Source: Nevskia sp.
GTDB taxonomy: Bacteria; Pseudomonadota; Gammaproteobacteria; Nevskiales; Nevskiaceae
Assembly (NCBI GenBank): GCA_023229645.1
Contig: JALNYU010000029.1
Location: 1 to 45,153 of the forward strand
DNA: 45,153 nucleotides
Direction of reading: 5' to 3'
In this document: positions 34,041 through 42,196 of the stretch, one piece after another
How positions within the stretch are numbered: the first letter of the stretch is position 1
Layout: the number at the start of each line of letters is the position of its first letter
Made by a program: the position numbers and the translations under genes
Notes under the pieces: model-generated
The model's database searches: none
What the model was told of the DNA's origin: nothing
Seen by the model: the letters and a program-made list of their open reading frames with translations, nothing else

Positions 34041-36898
34041 CGTGGGCGGCCCTCTAATTCGTTCCGGGACTGAATGTGATCCGACAGCCGCAGCAGCGTT
34101 TCGAGATACGCCAGCCCCCAGGGGCCGTAGCGCGCAACCAGCCGCCAGAACAGCACCGGCCAGTCGGATCCGACGACGCCGAGCTGCGGCGCGCCGTCGT
34201 AGCGCAAGGTGCGGCCGCCGAGCGTGCAGGCGATGACGGCGCCGTCGTCGTCGGGGTCGGGCATGTACGGTCGGCCGCGGCCGTGATGGCTGCCGACGAG
34301 GTAGCGCATCAGTTCTGGATCGGCGACGGCGGCGAGCCAATCGGGTTGGCTATCGAGCAACGCCACCGAGTACGCCTCGTGCCGCTCGCTAGGTTCGGCT
34401 TTGACGACGCGAACGCCGGGTTTGCCTTTGGCGAGCAGGGTGTCGTCCGCGGCCGGGAAAGCGCCGCGCAGCAGGCGCTGAAAGCGCGGATCGGCTTTGC
34501 CGACATCGTGCGCGAGGCCGGCGCGACGCAGCAGCGCGATACTTTCTGCGGGCAGGCCAACGGCGGTCGAAAACGCAGCGGCCCAGGTGCCGACGCCAGC
34601 GCCGTGTGCTTCCAAGCTGACTTCGCGGGTTTGGCTGGCGGAGCGGTCGTCTTCATCGGAAAAATCGCCTTCGGCGGCGGCTGCGCTGCGGACCAAAAGC
34701 CCGTACAGCGTGCCGTTTTTGCGGTGCAGCGGCGTGGCGAGATACGGCTCCGGCCAGCCGAGCGCAGCGGGTTCGAGCGCTAGCTGGTCCAGCAGCTGGC
34801 TGGCCAATTCGGCGCCGGTGAGCGTGCCTTCGGCAAACATTTGCTGCAGCGCGCGCCAGCTGTCTTTGACGGTTGATTCTTCGAGGCGATGCGGCGTGGA
34901 AACGCCATCGGGTACTTGCGCTGGCTGGGCGCTGCATTTCTTGAGCAGGGAGGCCTGCGTCTCGATCTGCGTTTCCGCCCGTTGCAGGTTGTGCCGCGCC
35001 AGCGTTGCGAGGTCGTCGACCGGCGCGGCGCTGTCCGGCGCGTAGCCGTAAGGGTCGCAGCCGCCGTATTCAACCGGAACGACGATGGTTTCGCCGCCGC
35101 GCAGGGCGCGAACCGAGACCACCTGCCATTCGTCGTCGTGCCGGCGCCAGACGTGCGGCATCGGCCCCTTGGCTGAGTCGTCGTCACCAAACGCGGCGCC
35201 TTCGATATCGGCGAGGTCGTCGCTGCCGCGCCCGCCCGCGAGCCAGGCGCGGACGCTGCGCAGCGACAGCGATAGCGCTTCGAGGCTGCTCGGCGGCAGC
35301 GCGCCGAGGATTTCCGTCGCCAGGTCTGTTTCGTTGCCGTCGGGCGCCAAGCGCCCGTCATCGTCCAGGGTGGTCGGTAAATCTGCTCGCCAGACGATTT
35401 GCAGCTCGGGTTCATCGCCACCGAGGCCGTGCAGCAGTTTCGCCACTTCCGGTTCTACGGGCGGGGTTGGCGAGGTTTGCGCCAATAGGCCGACATCGGA
35501 CGGCGTCAACAGCAGCGTTTCACGCCTCGGCGCTGATAACGGCACCAGATCCGCCGCTGCGAGTTTCGGCTGCAGGGCGGCGATGCCGAAGTCGATTGCG
35601 CCGGATTCGGCGTTGGCGTTAAGCCAGGCCCAGGTTTTGTTGAGCGCGGCGCCATAGACCGGGTCGTCGTCGCGGTCGTCGCCACCGACGATGACGGCGC
35701 GGGCGCTGCCGAAGTCGCCGAGGCGATCGAGCCGGCCAAAGCGTTGGCGTAGCGCATCGAGCGCGGCGCACTCGGTGACCAGCCCTTGAAAATCGAGATC
35801 GGCGCCGACTTCGATGCTCTGCGTCGCAACGACGATTAGGCCTTGGCGATCGGGTGCATCGAGATTGCGCCCCGATCCGGCGCGCGCCAGCACGGCGTTG
35901 GCAATGGCGTCGCGCTCCAGTGGCCGGCTGCGGCCGATCATCAATTGAAGCGCGATGTCATCGCCCTTGCGCGCTTTCTGCAATTGCTCGAACACGGCCC
36001 GGGCGGTGCGGACGCGGTTGACGATGACGGCAACGGCGGACCTCGGCGGCAGCGCGTCGTAAACCGCAAGTGCCTGCTGTGTCAGCGCTTTGAGCCGATC
36101 CGCCGGCTTGCCGCCAGCAGCGAGCAATTGCGCTGGTTTCGGCGCGTTGCGGCGTTTGCCGAGCAGCGGGTTGGCGTAGTCGGCGGCGTCGAGTTGGAAG
36201 GAATCGCCAGCATCGCCCGCAGTCGCACTGAGCCGGACCAGCCGTAACGGCTGAACCGGTGTCAGCGGCCGCTGCGCCCGCGCTTGTTGGCCGCGGATTG
36301 CGTTGACGGTTTCGATGAACGGCGTCGAAAGATGGGCTTCGTCGAGCAGCAGTAGCGTGTCGTGCCCGAGCAAGCCGGCGTGCAGCGGCCAGGCATACGG
36401 GCTCAAGCCGTAGCCGCGGAACAGCAGCCGCGAGCCGACTTGGTCGATGGTTGAGGTCAGTACCAGCGGCTGCGCCGGATTCAGTGCAAAGCCCGGTTCG
36501 CGCGGCATGCCGCCGCGCAGTTTTTGGCAGCGCAGCGGGGTGTCGCCGCCGGCGGTATTGAGTGCGTCGGCGACCGCGCGCACGGCGCTATCGTTGGCTT
36601 CGAGCAGGGCGGTGCGAATTTTTTCCGCGCGCAGGAACGCGGCATCGACGATGATGCGGCGGTCGACCATGAACACGATGCGCCGCGCCGCCCGCCAGGA
36701 TTCGCTGCGCGCTGCGCAGTGCGCGAGGTGGAAGATGGCGATATCGAGACAAGCGGTTTTGCCGCTGGCGGTGGGGAGATCGATCAAATCCGGCCAGCGG
36801 TCGCCATCGATCAGTTGCTCGGCGAGCCGTGCTTGCCACGGCAGCGGCGGATGCCCGTGAACGGCGGCGAAGAACGCCGGGAAGTTGAGCGCGCTCAT
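34037..36898 (-). CDS. cas3: CRISPR helicase-nuclease Cas3, helicase-HD order (type I-G)
   Basis: 953 residues. The N-terminal superfamily 2 helicase has Walker A LPTASGKTACLD (about 40-51), VFMVDRRIIVDAAF, the DEAH box in LLLDEAHLSTPF and the motif VI area DALRQRFGRLDRLG. The HD nuclease is at the C-terminus, with LAHDVGKADPRFQ and SHHGRGRPY, the reverse of the usual Cas3 order and typical of the GSU0051 type I-G form. It unwinds and degrades target DNA after Cascade binding. All key motifs look intact. ATG overlaps the csb2 stop by 4 bases. Confidence 0.95.
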   Translation of the reverse strand: MSALNFPAFFAAVHGHPPLPWQARLAEQLIDGDRWPDLIDLPTASGKTACLDIAIFHLAHCAARSESWRAARRIVFMVDRRIIVDAAFLRAEKIRTALLEANDSAVRAVADALNTAGGDTPLRCQKLRGGMPREPGFALNPAQPLVLTSTIDQVGSRLLFRGYGLSPYAWPLHAGLLGHDTLLLLDEAHLSTPFIETVNAIRGQQARAQRPLTPVQPLRLVRLSATAGDAGDSFQLDAADYANPLLGKRRNAPKPAQLLAAGGKPADRLKALTQQALAVYDALPPRSAVAVIVNRVRTARAVFEQLQKARKGDDIALQLMIGRSRPLERDAIANAVLARAGSGRNLDAPDRQGLIVVATQSIEVGADLDFQGLVTECAALDALRQRFGRLDRLGDFGSARAVIVGGDDRDDDPVYGAALNKTWAWLNANAESGAIDFGIAALQPKLAAADLVPLSAPRRETLLLTPSDVGLLAQTSPTPPVEPEVAKLLHGLGGDEPELQIVWRADLPTTLDDDGRLAPDGNETDLATEILGALPPSSLEALSLSLRSVRAWLAGGRGSDDLADIEGAAFGDDDSAKGPMPHVWRRHDDEWQVVSVRALRGGETIVVPVEYGGCDPYGYAPDSAAPVDDLATLARHNLQRAETQIETQASLLKKCSAQPAQVPDGVSTPHRLEESTVKDSWRALQQMFAEGTLTGAELASQLLDQLALEPAALGWPEPYLATPLHRKNGTLYGLLVRSAAAAEGDFSDEDDRSASQTREVSLEAHGAGVGTWAAAFSTAVGLPAESIALLRRAGLAHDVGKADPRFQRLLRGAFPAADDTLLAKGKPGVRVVKAEPSERHEAYSVALLDSQPDWLAAVADPELMRYLVGSHHGRGRPYMPDPDDDGAVIACTLGGRTLRYDGAPQLGVVGSDWPVLFWRLVARYGPWGLAYLETLLRLSDHIQSRNELEGRPR

Positions 36899-38289
36899 GG
36901 GCGGCCACCTTGGCGTAACGGCCGCAACAGGCCGAGACCGAGATGGCGGCCGGCGCCGAGTAGAACCGGCCCGTGCACCGGTTCTGGGAAGCGGATCAGC
37001 ACGTGTTGCAGCAGGCGGCCTTTGGTTTGTTTGCCTTGCGCCTGATGTTGAAACACCGGTGCGGCGCCAGTGAATGCCGAAACCGGCCCGAGCCGAACTT
37101 CGGCCGGCGTTGGCAAGCCGATCCGGTGGCAGCTTTCGGCGATGATTGCTTCGGCGCTCGGCCCGCGCGCTTTCGGATGACGGTCGAGCACCATCGGCGT
37201 CACGCTGGCCCAGACTGCTGCGGCCGCTGCGTATTGCGCTTCGAACTGCAACGCGCGCAGCTCCGGCGCGGAATCGGTCAGCAGGCGCAGCGACAACGCA
37301 CCGAGCGAGCCGAGTTGCAGCTTGCGTGGCACTGCGAACAGCGCCGATAAGCGCCGTCGCACCGCGGCATCGGCAGTGCGCGGCAGAATCAGCGCTGCGC
37401 CTTTCAGCGCGCCATCGGCGTGGCGATGTTCGACAAACGCGAGCGGCGCTAACGCCAAGTGGGCGTCGCGCGCCGGCGCGCCATCGGCTTCGTGGCCGCT
37501 GAGCACGGTCGGAATATCGATGTCCAGCAGCGACAGCATCATCGCCCGCAATTTTGATAGCAGCGGCTGCGTGGCATCGAGCGAAAAGCGCGGGCCATCG
37601 CCAAATGCCAGTACCAAGGCGCGCGGTGAGAACACGCTGGTGGGCGTGCCGGGCCGGGCGTAGCGAGCGGGGACGCCGGGCGGCGGCTGCGCGCTTTCGT
37701 CGATCAGCCGTAGCTGATGCGCCGCTTCCAGCCGCTTGAGACGGCCCGGACGCGGAACGCGCAGCTCTTCGCTGCCATCGTCGTCCGGCACCCAGGTTGG
37801 CGCGCTGGCTTCGCTACGCAGGCAGGCACGGACGGGCGAGGCGCTATGGCCGAGGTAGCTCAGGTTTTCGACCAAGGCTTGCAATGCCGACCGATGGCTG
37901 GTGTCGTCAACGGCCCACTGAAATTGCACGATCGGATCGGCCAAAACCACGGCTGGAAAATAACGCAGTTGGCGATTGCGCCGCTCCAGCGGGTGGCGGA
38001 AATCGATCTTGCTTTTGCCGCTATGGAGGGCTTCGTCGTTGACCGGCACGAAGTATTCGGCGACTTGCCGATAAGCCGGGTTGGGCTCGGCGGCGATTGT
38101 CGGCGGCGGCAGCGTTTCTAGCCAAGCCAAGGCCGCGCGGCCGGGTTCGCCGAGGTCGAGTTCGGCCTGCGTTGCAACGAGGGCGGAAAACAGGCGCTGC
38201 GGATGCGGCGGCCACTCCGCCAGATTCCGTTCGTCTATCCGCGTTGCAATCGCTCGGCCCATCAAATATTCCACTTCGATGGCGAGCAT
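36895..38289 (-). CDS. csb2: Type I-G Csb2 (Cas5-Cas6 fusion, GSU0054-like)
   Basis: 464 residues. It starts MLAIEVEYLMGRAIATRID with WPPHPQRLFSALVAT, the conserved opening of the GSU0054 family. The N-terminal half is Cas5-like and the C-terminal half Cas6-like, with a Gly-rich end (LGAGRHLGLGLLRPL) corresponding to the RAMP glycine-rich loop. It should cut the repeat hairpin of the transcript and stay bound at the crRNA. I start at the ATG 5 bases after the csb1 stop; longer readings extend into csb1 in another frame. Confidence 0.92.
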   Translation of the reverse strand: MLAIEVEYLMGRAIATRIDERNLAEWPPHPQRLFSALVATQAELDLGEPGRAALAWLETLPPPTIAAEPNPAYRQVAEYFVPVNDEALHSGKSKIDFRHPLERRNRQLRYFPAVVLADPIVQFQWAVDDTSHRSALQALVENLSYLGHSASPVRACLRSEASAPTWVPDDDGSEELRVPRPGRLKRLEAAHQLRLIDESAQPPPGVPARYARPGTPTSVFSPRALVLAFGDGPRFSLDATQPLLSKLRAMMLSLLDIDIPTVLSGHEADGAPARDAHLALAPLAFVEHRHADGALKGAALILPRTADAAVRRRLSALFAVPRKLQLGSLGALSLRLLTDSAPELRALQFEAQYAAAAAVWASVTPMVLDRHPKARGPSAEAIIAESCHRIGLPTPAEVRLGPVSAFTGAAPVFQHQAQGKQTKGRLLQHVLIRFPEPVHGPVLLGAGRHLGLGLLRPLRQGGRP

Positions 38290-38294
38290 GGCGC

Positions 38295-39503
38295 TCAGGC
38301 TCCGAGCGACTGGATTTCGCGACTCTTGCGAACCAGCTCGATCAGCTTGGGCTGTGGCGCGAGCTGTACCGGCGCCGGATACCACGGCAACCCCGCGGCT
38401 TGGGCCTCGGCAACCGCCTGCTGGTACAGCGCCAGTGCCTCGGCGCTGCTCAGCGCGAGCGGCTCCGACGAACCATCGGCGTGAACAATTTCGAGTTCTT
38501 GCCGGCCTTGGGCGACCAAGGCGCAGCGCGAACGCAGCCAGTAGCCTTGCTCCCGGCGCTGCGTGATGGCGACCAAGCCGAGCGCCGCCAGCACCGCCTG
38601 CGCGGCCCGGTCCGCGGAGTCGCTGGTAACGGCGTTGACCGGGAACCGAAGCCGGCGCAGCGCGGTTAGCGACAGCACGGTGATTTGTAGCGCGTAATCG
38701 ACAGTAACACCGCCTTTCAGCGGCAGCTTCTGGCTTAGTACTTCGTCGCCGACGACGCGCTCCCAGGTTCCCTGCTCGACTTTCACGAGCACGTTGCCGT
38801 GGTTGATTTCCGAAGGCCGCGTGCCTTTGGCGCGCTCTTTCTTGGCCGCGCCGCTTTTGCCGACCATCGACCAATCGCCATCGTCCGCGATTGCAATTTC
38901 GACTTCAGCGCTGATGCCCAGCGGGTCCTGGCGCACGCCGCCCTGGGTTGTGCCCCATTCCGCGTTAATCCCAATGATTTCGCTGGTGATTGCACGCGGA
39001 AACTTGTTGCCGAGGCCGCCTGCGGCGCCGGTCGAATCCCAGCAGCCGAATAGCAGCGCGGTGGGGGATCGTGCGAACAATTCGGTGGCGTTACGGACGT
39101 TGGCGCCGGTCAATGCGCGGTAGGTTGGCGTTTTGAAAAACGGCGTACCGTCGAGCGCGCTGTCGCGCAGAATGGCATCGAAGACGCGGTGCGGTGCTGC
39201 CAGCGTGCTGATCTCGCCGATGTCGGCTAAGTCATCGTCGAAGCGGACTATAAACCGCGGCAACGCCAAGTTCTGCCCGGTAACTGCATCTGCCAGCGCC
39301 TCCTCAAAGCGGTTGGCCTGTGCCGCTACGGAATCGAGCAGCACGCACGGTACGCTGCTCTCGCCGATCCGCCGCTGTTCCCAGCAATAAGTGCCGCCGG
39401 AGAAAGTCGGCGGAAAGATTTTGTCGCCCTCCGCACCTTCAGACTGCAGCTTCTGCCGCAGACGGATTGCGGCGGCGTTACGAATCACTTCTTGCAGGTT
39501 CAT
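38295..39503 (-). CDS. csb1: Type I-G Csb1 (Cas7, GSU0053-like) backbone protein
   Basis: 402 residues, first gene of the cas operon, with aaggag 8 bases before the ATG. Family signatures include KIFPPTFSGG, VLLDSVAAQANRFEEAL, SPTALLFGCWDSTG and KFPRAITSEIIG. Csb1 polymerises along the crRNA spacer as the Cas7 backbone of the type I-G effector. Its promoter must lie in the 128-bp gap shared with the divergent toxin-antitoxin pair and the repeat-like element. Confidence 0.94.
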   Translation of the reverse strand: MNLQEVIRNAAAIRLRQKLQSEGAEGDKIFPPTFSGGTYCWEQRRIGESSVPCVLLDSVAAQANRFEEALADAVTGQNLALPRFIVRFDDDLADIGEISTLAAPHRVFDAILRDSALDGTPFFKTPTYRALTGANVRNATELFARSPTALLFGCWDSTGAAGGLGNKFPRAITSEIIGINAEWGTTQGGVRQDPLGISAEVEIAIADDGDWSMVGKSGAAKKERAKGTRPSEINHGNVLVKVEQGTWERVVGDEVLSQKLPLKGGVTVDYALQITVLSLTALRRLRFPVNAVTSDSADRAAQAVLAALGLVAITQRREQGYWLRSRCALVAQGRQELEIVHADGSSEPLALSSAEALALYQQAVAEAQAAGLPWYPAPVQLAPQPKLIELVRKSREIQSLGA

Positions 39504-39541
39504 CGGTGATAACTCCTTCTATCTATGAGCGGGGAAATTGC

Positions 39542-39577
39542 GGGTAGCGGAGGCGGAAACTGCCGGCCTATTGAATC
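39542..39577 (+). ncRNA. Candidate degenerate CRISPR repeat (CreA-like or solitary repeat element)
   Basis: A 36-nt stretch on the plus strand that aligns to the 36-nt CRISPR repeat (minus-strand sense) with one single-base gap: 24 of 35 aligned positions match. The best part is its 3' end, cggcctattgaatc against cggcctcattgaagc. A 5-bp stem, ggcgg / ctgcc around aaa, sits where the repeat has its ccgcggc / gccgcgg stem. It lies in the csb1/antitoxin intergenic region. No second repeat was found downstream. A crRNA-like RNA reading from here would run into the antitoxin operator. The alignment is manual; transcription and processing are inference. Confidence 0.45.
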
Positions 39578-39620
39578 AAGTGGAAAAGTGTGGCCACAAT
39601 TCGGAATTGGTGGTCACTTG
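39577..39620. promoter_or_regulatory. Inverted-repeat operator upstream of the toxin-antitoxin pair
   Basis: Nested inverted repeats: caagtg (39577-39582) with cacttg (39615-39620), and inside them ccacaattc (39594-39602) with gaattggtgg (39604-39613), imperfect. Phd-type antitoxins commonly repress their own promoter by binding such palindromes. It ends 12 bases before the antitoxin ATG and could also affect the divergent csb1 promoter. Confidence 0.6.
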
Positions 39621-39631
39621 GTGTAGCGCCC

Positions 39632-39919
39632 ATGCAAATCAACATCCGCGAACTGAAGGCCAGCCTGTCGGCAACCCTGCGCCGCGTCCGGGACGGCGAG
39701 CGCATCGAGATCACTTCGCGTGGGAAAGTTGTGGCGACGCTCGTCCCGCCGGCAGCGGTGCGGGAATCGACGCTGGACATCCTGAAGCAGCAAAGCTGGC
39801 TGCGCGTCGGCGCGCCCACACCCGCCATCGGCCTGACCGTGCCGGTGCATTTGGACGAACACGGCCCCAGCCTGACGGACCTGCTCATCGCGGACCGGGA
39901 CGGCACTACTGAGCCATGA
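39632..39919 (+). CDS. Phd/YefM-family antitoxin
   Basis: 95 residues. It begins MQINIRELKASLSATLRRVRDGERIEITSRGKVVATLVPP, the classic Phd/YefM DNA-binding N-terminal domain. The variable C-terminal half (from about residue 45) would wrap the toxin. The stop overlaps the toxin ATG by 4 bases, the usual antitoxin-toxin arrangement. Expected to repress its promoter through the palindromes just upstream. Confidence 0.9.
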   Translation: MQINIRELKASLSATLRRVRDGERIEITSRGKVVATLVPPAAVRESTLDILKQQSWLRVGAPTPAIGLTVPVHLDEHGPSLTDLLIADRDGTTEP

Positions 39920-40341
39920 TTTATTTCGACACGTCGGCGCTGTTCAAGCTTTATGTCGATGAACCGGGCTATGAGATTGTCCGCGCGGCAGCTCAGGCGG
40001 ATCCGATCCGCTGCACGCATCTTGTTGCCTATACCGAATTCTGCGCGGCGATCGCAAAAGCCATCAGGACGCGAAGGCTCACGCAGGCTGCCGCGGCGGC
40101 GCTCGTTGCACAGTTCGAGCGAGATTGGGCGGCTTATAGCGTCGTTAGTGTCGATGAAGCGCTGGCGCGCCGCGCCGCGCAATTGGCGATGACGTTCGAG
40201 TTGCGTGGTTACGACAGCCTGCATCTGGCCGCTGCGGAGCGGTTGAAACAGGCGGTGCCGCTGGAAACGCTGCGGTTTGCAGTGTTCGACGAAAAACTGT
40301 GTGCGGCAGCGGTGAAACTGGGTTTCGAGATCCTCGCCTGA
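39916..40341 (+). CDS. vapC: VapC-family PIN-domain toxin
   Basis: 141 residues. PIN-domain acidic residues are visible: Asp5 in MIYFDTSALFKLY, Glu41 in YTEFCAAIAKA, Asp in RGYDSLHLAAA and Asp in FAVFDEKLCAAA. VapC toxins are Mg-dependent ribonucleases, often cutting tRNA or rRNA loops. All expected residues are present, so it should be active and its antitoxin needed. Placement next to a cas operon suggests locus stabilisation. Confidence 0.9.
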   Translation: MIYFDTSALFKLYVDEPGYEIVRAAAQADPIRCTHLVAYTEFCAAIAKAIRTRRLTQAAAAALVAQFERDWAAYSVVSVDEALARRAAQLAMTFELRGYDSLHLAAAERLKQAVPLETLRFAVFDEKLCAAAVKLGFEILA

Positions 40342-40354
40342 TCGAGCGGTATTC

Positions 40355-40387
40355 CCTGCAGGCAGGCTGAAACCGCCTGCGGGCAGG
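40355..40387 (+). terminator. Hairpin after the toxin gene
   Basis: The arms cctgcaggcaggc (40355-40367) and gcctgcgggcagg (40375-40387) pair except for a central 3-base internal loop. There is no T-run, so termination is only possible. The rest of the 224-base gap up to the WYL gene holds no gene I can recognise. Confidence 0.4.
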
Positions 40388-40565
40388 CGCTGAAAATGTG
40401 TTTGCGGCAGCGCTCCGAGCCTGGGATGACGCCGTATGTAGTCCATGTGGTTCCGCGCGCTAGAAGATTCAGACCCCAGCCTACGCGCGCAAGGTTTCAC
40501 CAGCTGAGCCTTTTTTGTGCCGAGTTGGTGTTGCGGTTGCGGGCCCGCGTGGTGAACCCCAGCCT

Positions 40566-41540
40566 TCACACCGCGCCACCAGCGCGGTACTGCCGCAAGC
40601 TGTCTTCGAGCCGTTTGATGAGCTGGCTGCGCAACGTTTCCGGGGCAAGCACTTCGACGTTGGGGCCGTGACGCAGGAGGTCCATCAGCAGTTCGTCGCT
40701 GCGGTGATAGGGGATGCGTCGAGTGAGGCCGCCATCGGCAGTGGTTTCGTCGATTTGGTCGGGATGCCAGATTTCGTTGCGTACCCAGCGCGCGGCATAC
40801 GGGGTGAAGCGCAGCGTGGCAAATTCGGTGGCCGGGCCGGCGAAGATGCCGTAGCTGGCGGCGAGCGCCTGTTCAAGTGCTGCGGCGTCGATTTCGATGG
40901 CCGTTTCTGGCCGCGTTTCAGCGGCGATGATGCGATCAAGCGCGAACACGCGCGATTCGTTGCGGTAGTGGCACCAGGCATCGAGGTACCAGTTGTCGCG
41001 GTACAGGGTCAGCCGCTGCGGCGATACCATGCGCGGCGCCATCCGGTCGTCGCTGCGGGCGTGGTAGTCGATCTGAAGTTGGCGGCGCTGGACGAGTGCG
41101 TCGGCGACAACATCGAACGCCGGCCCCGGCGGCCGCGCAGCGATCCGCTGCAAGTGCAGGCGGCGGCGCCAGTCGACGATGCCGACCTCCGTTTGGCTGG
41201 CGAGGCGCTCCAGCCGGGCGCGGAACGGCCGCAGTGTGTCGGAAAGCAGCCCGAGTGGTTGCCGTTCGACGATGTCCTCGATCAGCAATAGCGCGGTCAG
41301 CTCCTGCGCCGAAAACCACAGGCCCGGGAGTTCGTAATGGTGGCCGGCTTCGTATAGATAGCCGCCGCGGCTGCGGTCGTTGATCAGCGGTGCGTGCAGT
41401 GCATCGCGCAGGTAATTGAGCGTCCGCCGCAGTGTCGAGCGGGTGCAGCCGAGTTGCGCTTGCAGATCGGCAAAGCTGATCCCGACGCGCCGGCCGCCAA
41501 GCAGCCGGTGCAGCTGAAAAATTCGCTCGAATGGATCCAC
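40566..41540 (-). CDS. WYL-domain transcriptional regulator
   Basis: 324 residues. The N-terminal helix-turn-helix of the DeoR/HTH_11 type (about 1-60; RIFQLHRLLGGRRVGISFADL and STLRRTLNYLRDAL) is followed by a WYL ligand-sensing domain (about 140-225; LQIDYHA, SPQRLTLYRDNWYLDAWCHYRN, FALDRI) and a WCX C-terminal extension. WYL regulators are found beside CRISPR and other defence loci and bind nucleic-acid or nucleotide ligands. Target promoters are unknown; the csb1/antitoxin region is the obvious candidate. It reads toward the toxin gene, convergent with it. Confidence 0.88.
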   Translation of the reverse strand: MDPFERIFQLHRLLGGRRVGISFADLQAQLGCTRSTLRRTLNYLRDALHAPLINDRSRGGYLYEAGHHYELPGLWFSAQELTALLLIEDIVERQPLGLLSDTLRPFRARLERLASQTEVGIVDWRRRLHLQRIAARPPGPAFDVVADALVQRRQLQIDYHARSDDRMAPRMVSPQRLTLYRDNWYLDAWCHYRNESRVFALDRIIAAETRPETAIEIDAAALEQALAASYGIFAGPATEFATLRFTPYAARWVRNEIWHPDQIDETTADGGLTRRIPYHRSDELLMDLLRHGPNVEVLAPETLRSQLIKRLEDSLRQYRAGGAV

Positions 41541-41654
41541 GGCCGCGTTCCCTGCGCTGGCCCGATGCGGTGATCGGTATGGGACATCCTAGCATTGAGA
41601 ATGCCGGGTGGCAGCGGGCAGTGTTTTGATCCCGAAGGGATTGCCCACAACAAA

Positions 41655-41680
41655 AAAACCCAGCGCGGGGGCTGGGTTTT
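41655..41680. terminator. Intrinsic terminator hairpin
   Basis: aaaacccagc (41655-41664), loop gcgggg, gctgggtttt (41671-41680): a near-perfect stem flanked by A and T runs, functional on either strand. No complete gene ends right at it on either side, so it may be left from a displaced gene. Confidence 0.7.
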
Positions 41681-41750
41681 AGGGATTTGGTGGACGGTGC
41701 CGGGCTTGCAGCTGCGTAATCGCCGCCTGTACTCCGCCAGATCCGGCAGC

Positions 41751-41847
41751 GTTATTGATCCGGCCATTAAGTACTTGAATAAAGGCAGAGCAATGCCAAA
41801 CCGGATGCCGCACTTCCGAGAAAGCGAGAAATGGCCGGATCAATAAC
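41751..41847 (+). mobile_element. MITE-like element, copy 2
   Basis: 97 bp bounded by gttattgatccggccatt and aatggccggatcaataac, perfect 18-bp inverted repeats. Full-length match, inverted, to the copy at 25871-25964. No open frame of note. Confidence 0.88.
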
Positions 41848-41862
41848 AAAGCAATTTAATTT

Positions 41863-41959
41863 TATTATTAATTCGGCCACTCACGCCGTCTCGAAAAAGT
41901 GCGATCTCAAATTGCCGCGTAGCACCTCGTTCAACTATTTTGTGGCCGAATCAATAATA
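41863..41959 (-). mobile_element. MITE-like element, diverged copy 3
   Basis: 97 bp bounded by tattattaattcggccac and gtggccgaatcaataata (one mismatch). The reverse complement of its interior aligns to copy 2 (ttgaa, cgcactt, cgaga in order). It lies 15 bp from copy 2 in the opposite orientation. Confidence 0.75.
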
Positions 41960-42047
41960 GCCGATCACCAAAGCGCGCCGTTTGGCTGCTGAGAATCTCA
42001 GCTTCGGCGGCGATATACGCGGCAAGGCGGTCTGCGGTTGTGCTCAT
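41931..42047 (-). pseudogene. Phage head-joining (gpW/DUF6148-like) gene fragment truncated by MITE copy 3
   Basis: ATG at 42047 opens MSTTADRLAAYIAAEAEILS, then SQTARFGDRLL. This matches the N-terminus of short phage head-tail joining proteins, where the next residues are normally a hydrophilic stretch such as TRADLAEVR. Here the reading continues from about 41960 into the MITE terminal repeat and stops at 41931 after 38 residues. The element therefore cut the gene, and the 3' part is gone. Confidence 0.65.
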
Positions 42048-42136
42048 GGCGCACACAATCGCGGCTTTCGCTGGCAACTTCGAGGCGGAAACTTGCCACC
42101 CGCGCGCTTTTCTGGCGAGGGGAACCACGGTTTAAC

Positions 42137-42177
42137 GTAGTAACAATTTAATCGACGCTAAAATAAACTGTTACTAC
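42137..42177. promoter_or_regulatory. Inverted-repeat operator/promoter of the BrnA-like gene
   Basis: gtagtaaca (42137-42145) and tgttactac (42169-42177) are perfect 9-bp inverted repeats with 23 bases between them in an AT-rich stretch. A -10-like tacaat (42174-42179) overlaps the second arm. This places a self-repression site over the promoter of the gene starting at 42197. Confidence 0.7.
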
Positions 42178-42196
42178 AATTTAGGGGTGCTTACTT

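Noticed and set aside
34041..34340. N-terminal extension of the Cas8-like protein
   Set aside because: Arg-rich text from the cas3 gene in another frame; the ATGA overlap start at 34040 is typical.
38290..38874. N-terminal extension of csb2 into csb1
   Set aside because: The extension is an out-of-frame reading of csb1; the family start is the ATG at 38289.
41690..41750. tRNA-like or tmRNA-like 3' end (ccgtccacca followed by a terminator on the minus strand)
   Set aside because: No T-loop sequence (GTTCGA) or acceptor-stem partner is found, so the CCA-like end is likely chance.
41384..41767. Leftward open frame overlapping the WYL gene start, terminator and MITE copy 2
   Set aside because: It crosses a terminator hairpin and a mobile element, overlaps the WYL gene in another frame and shows no recognisable domain.
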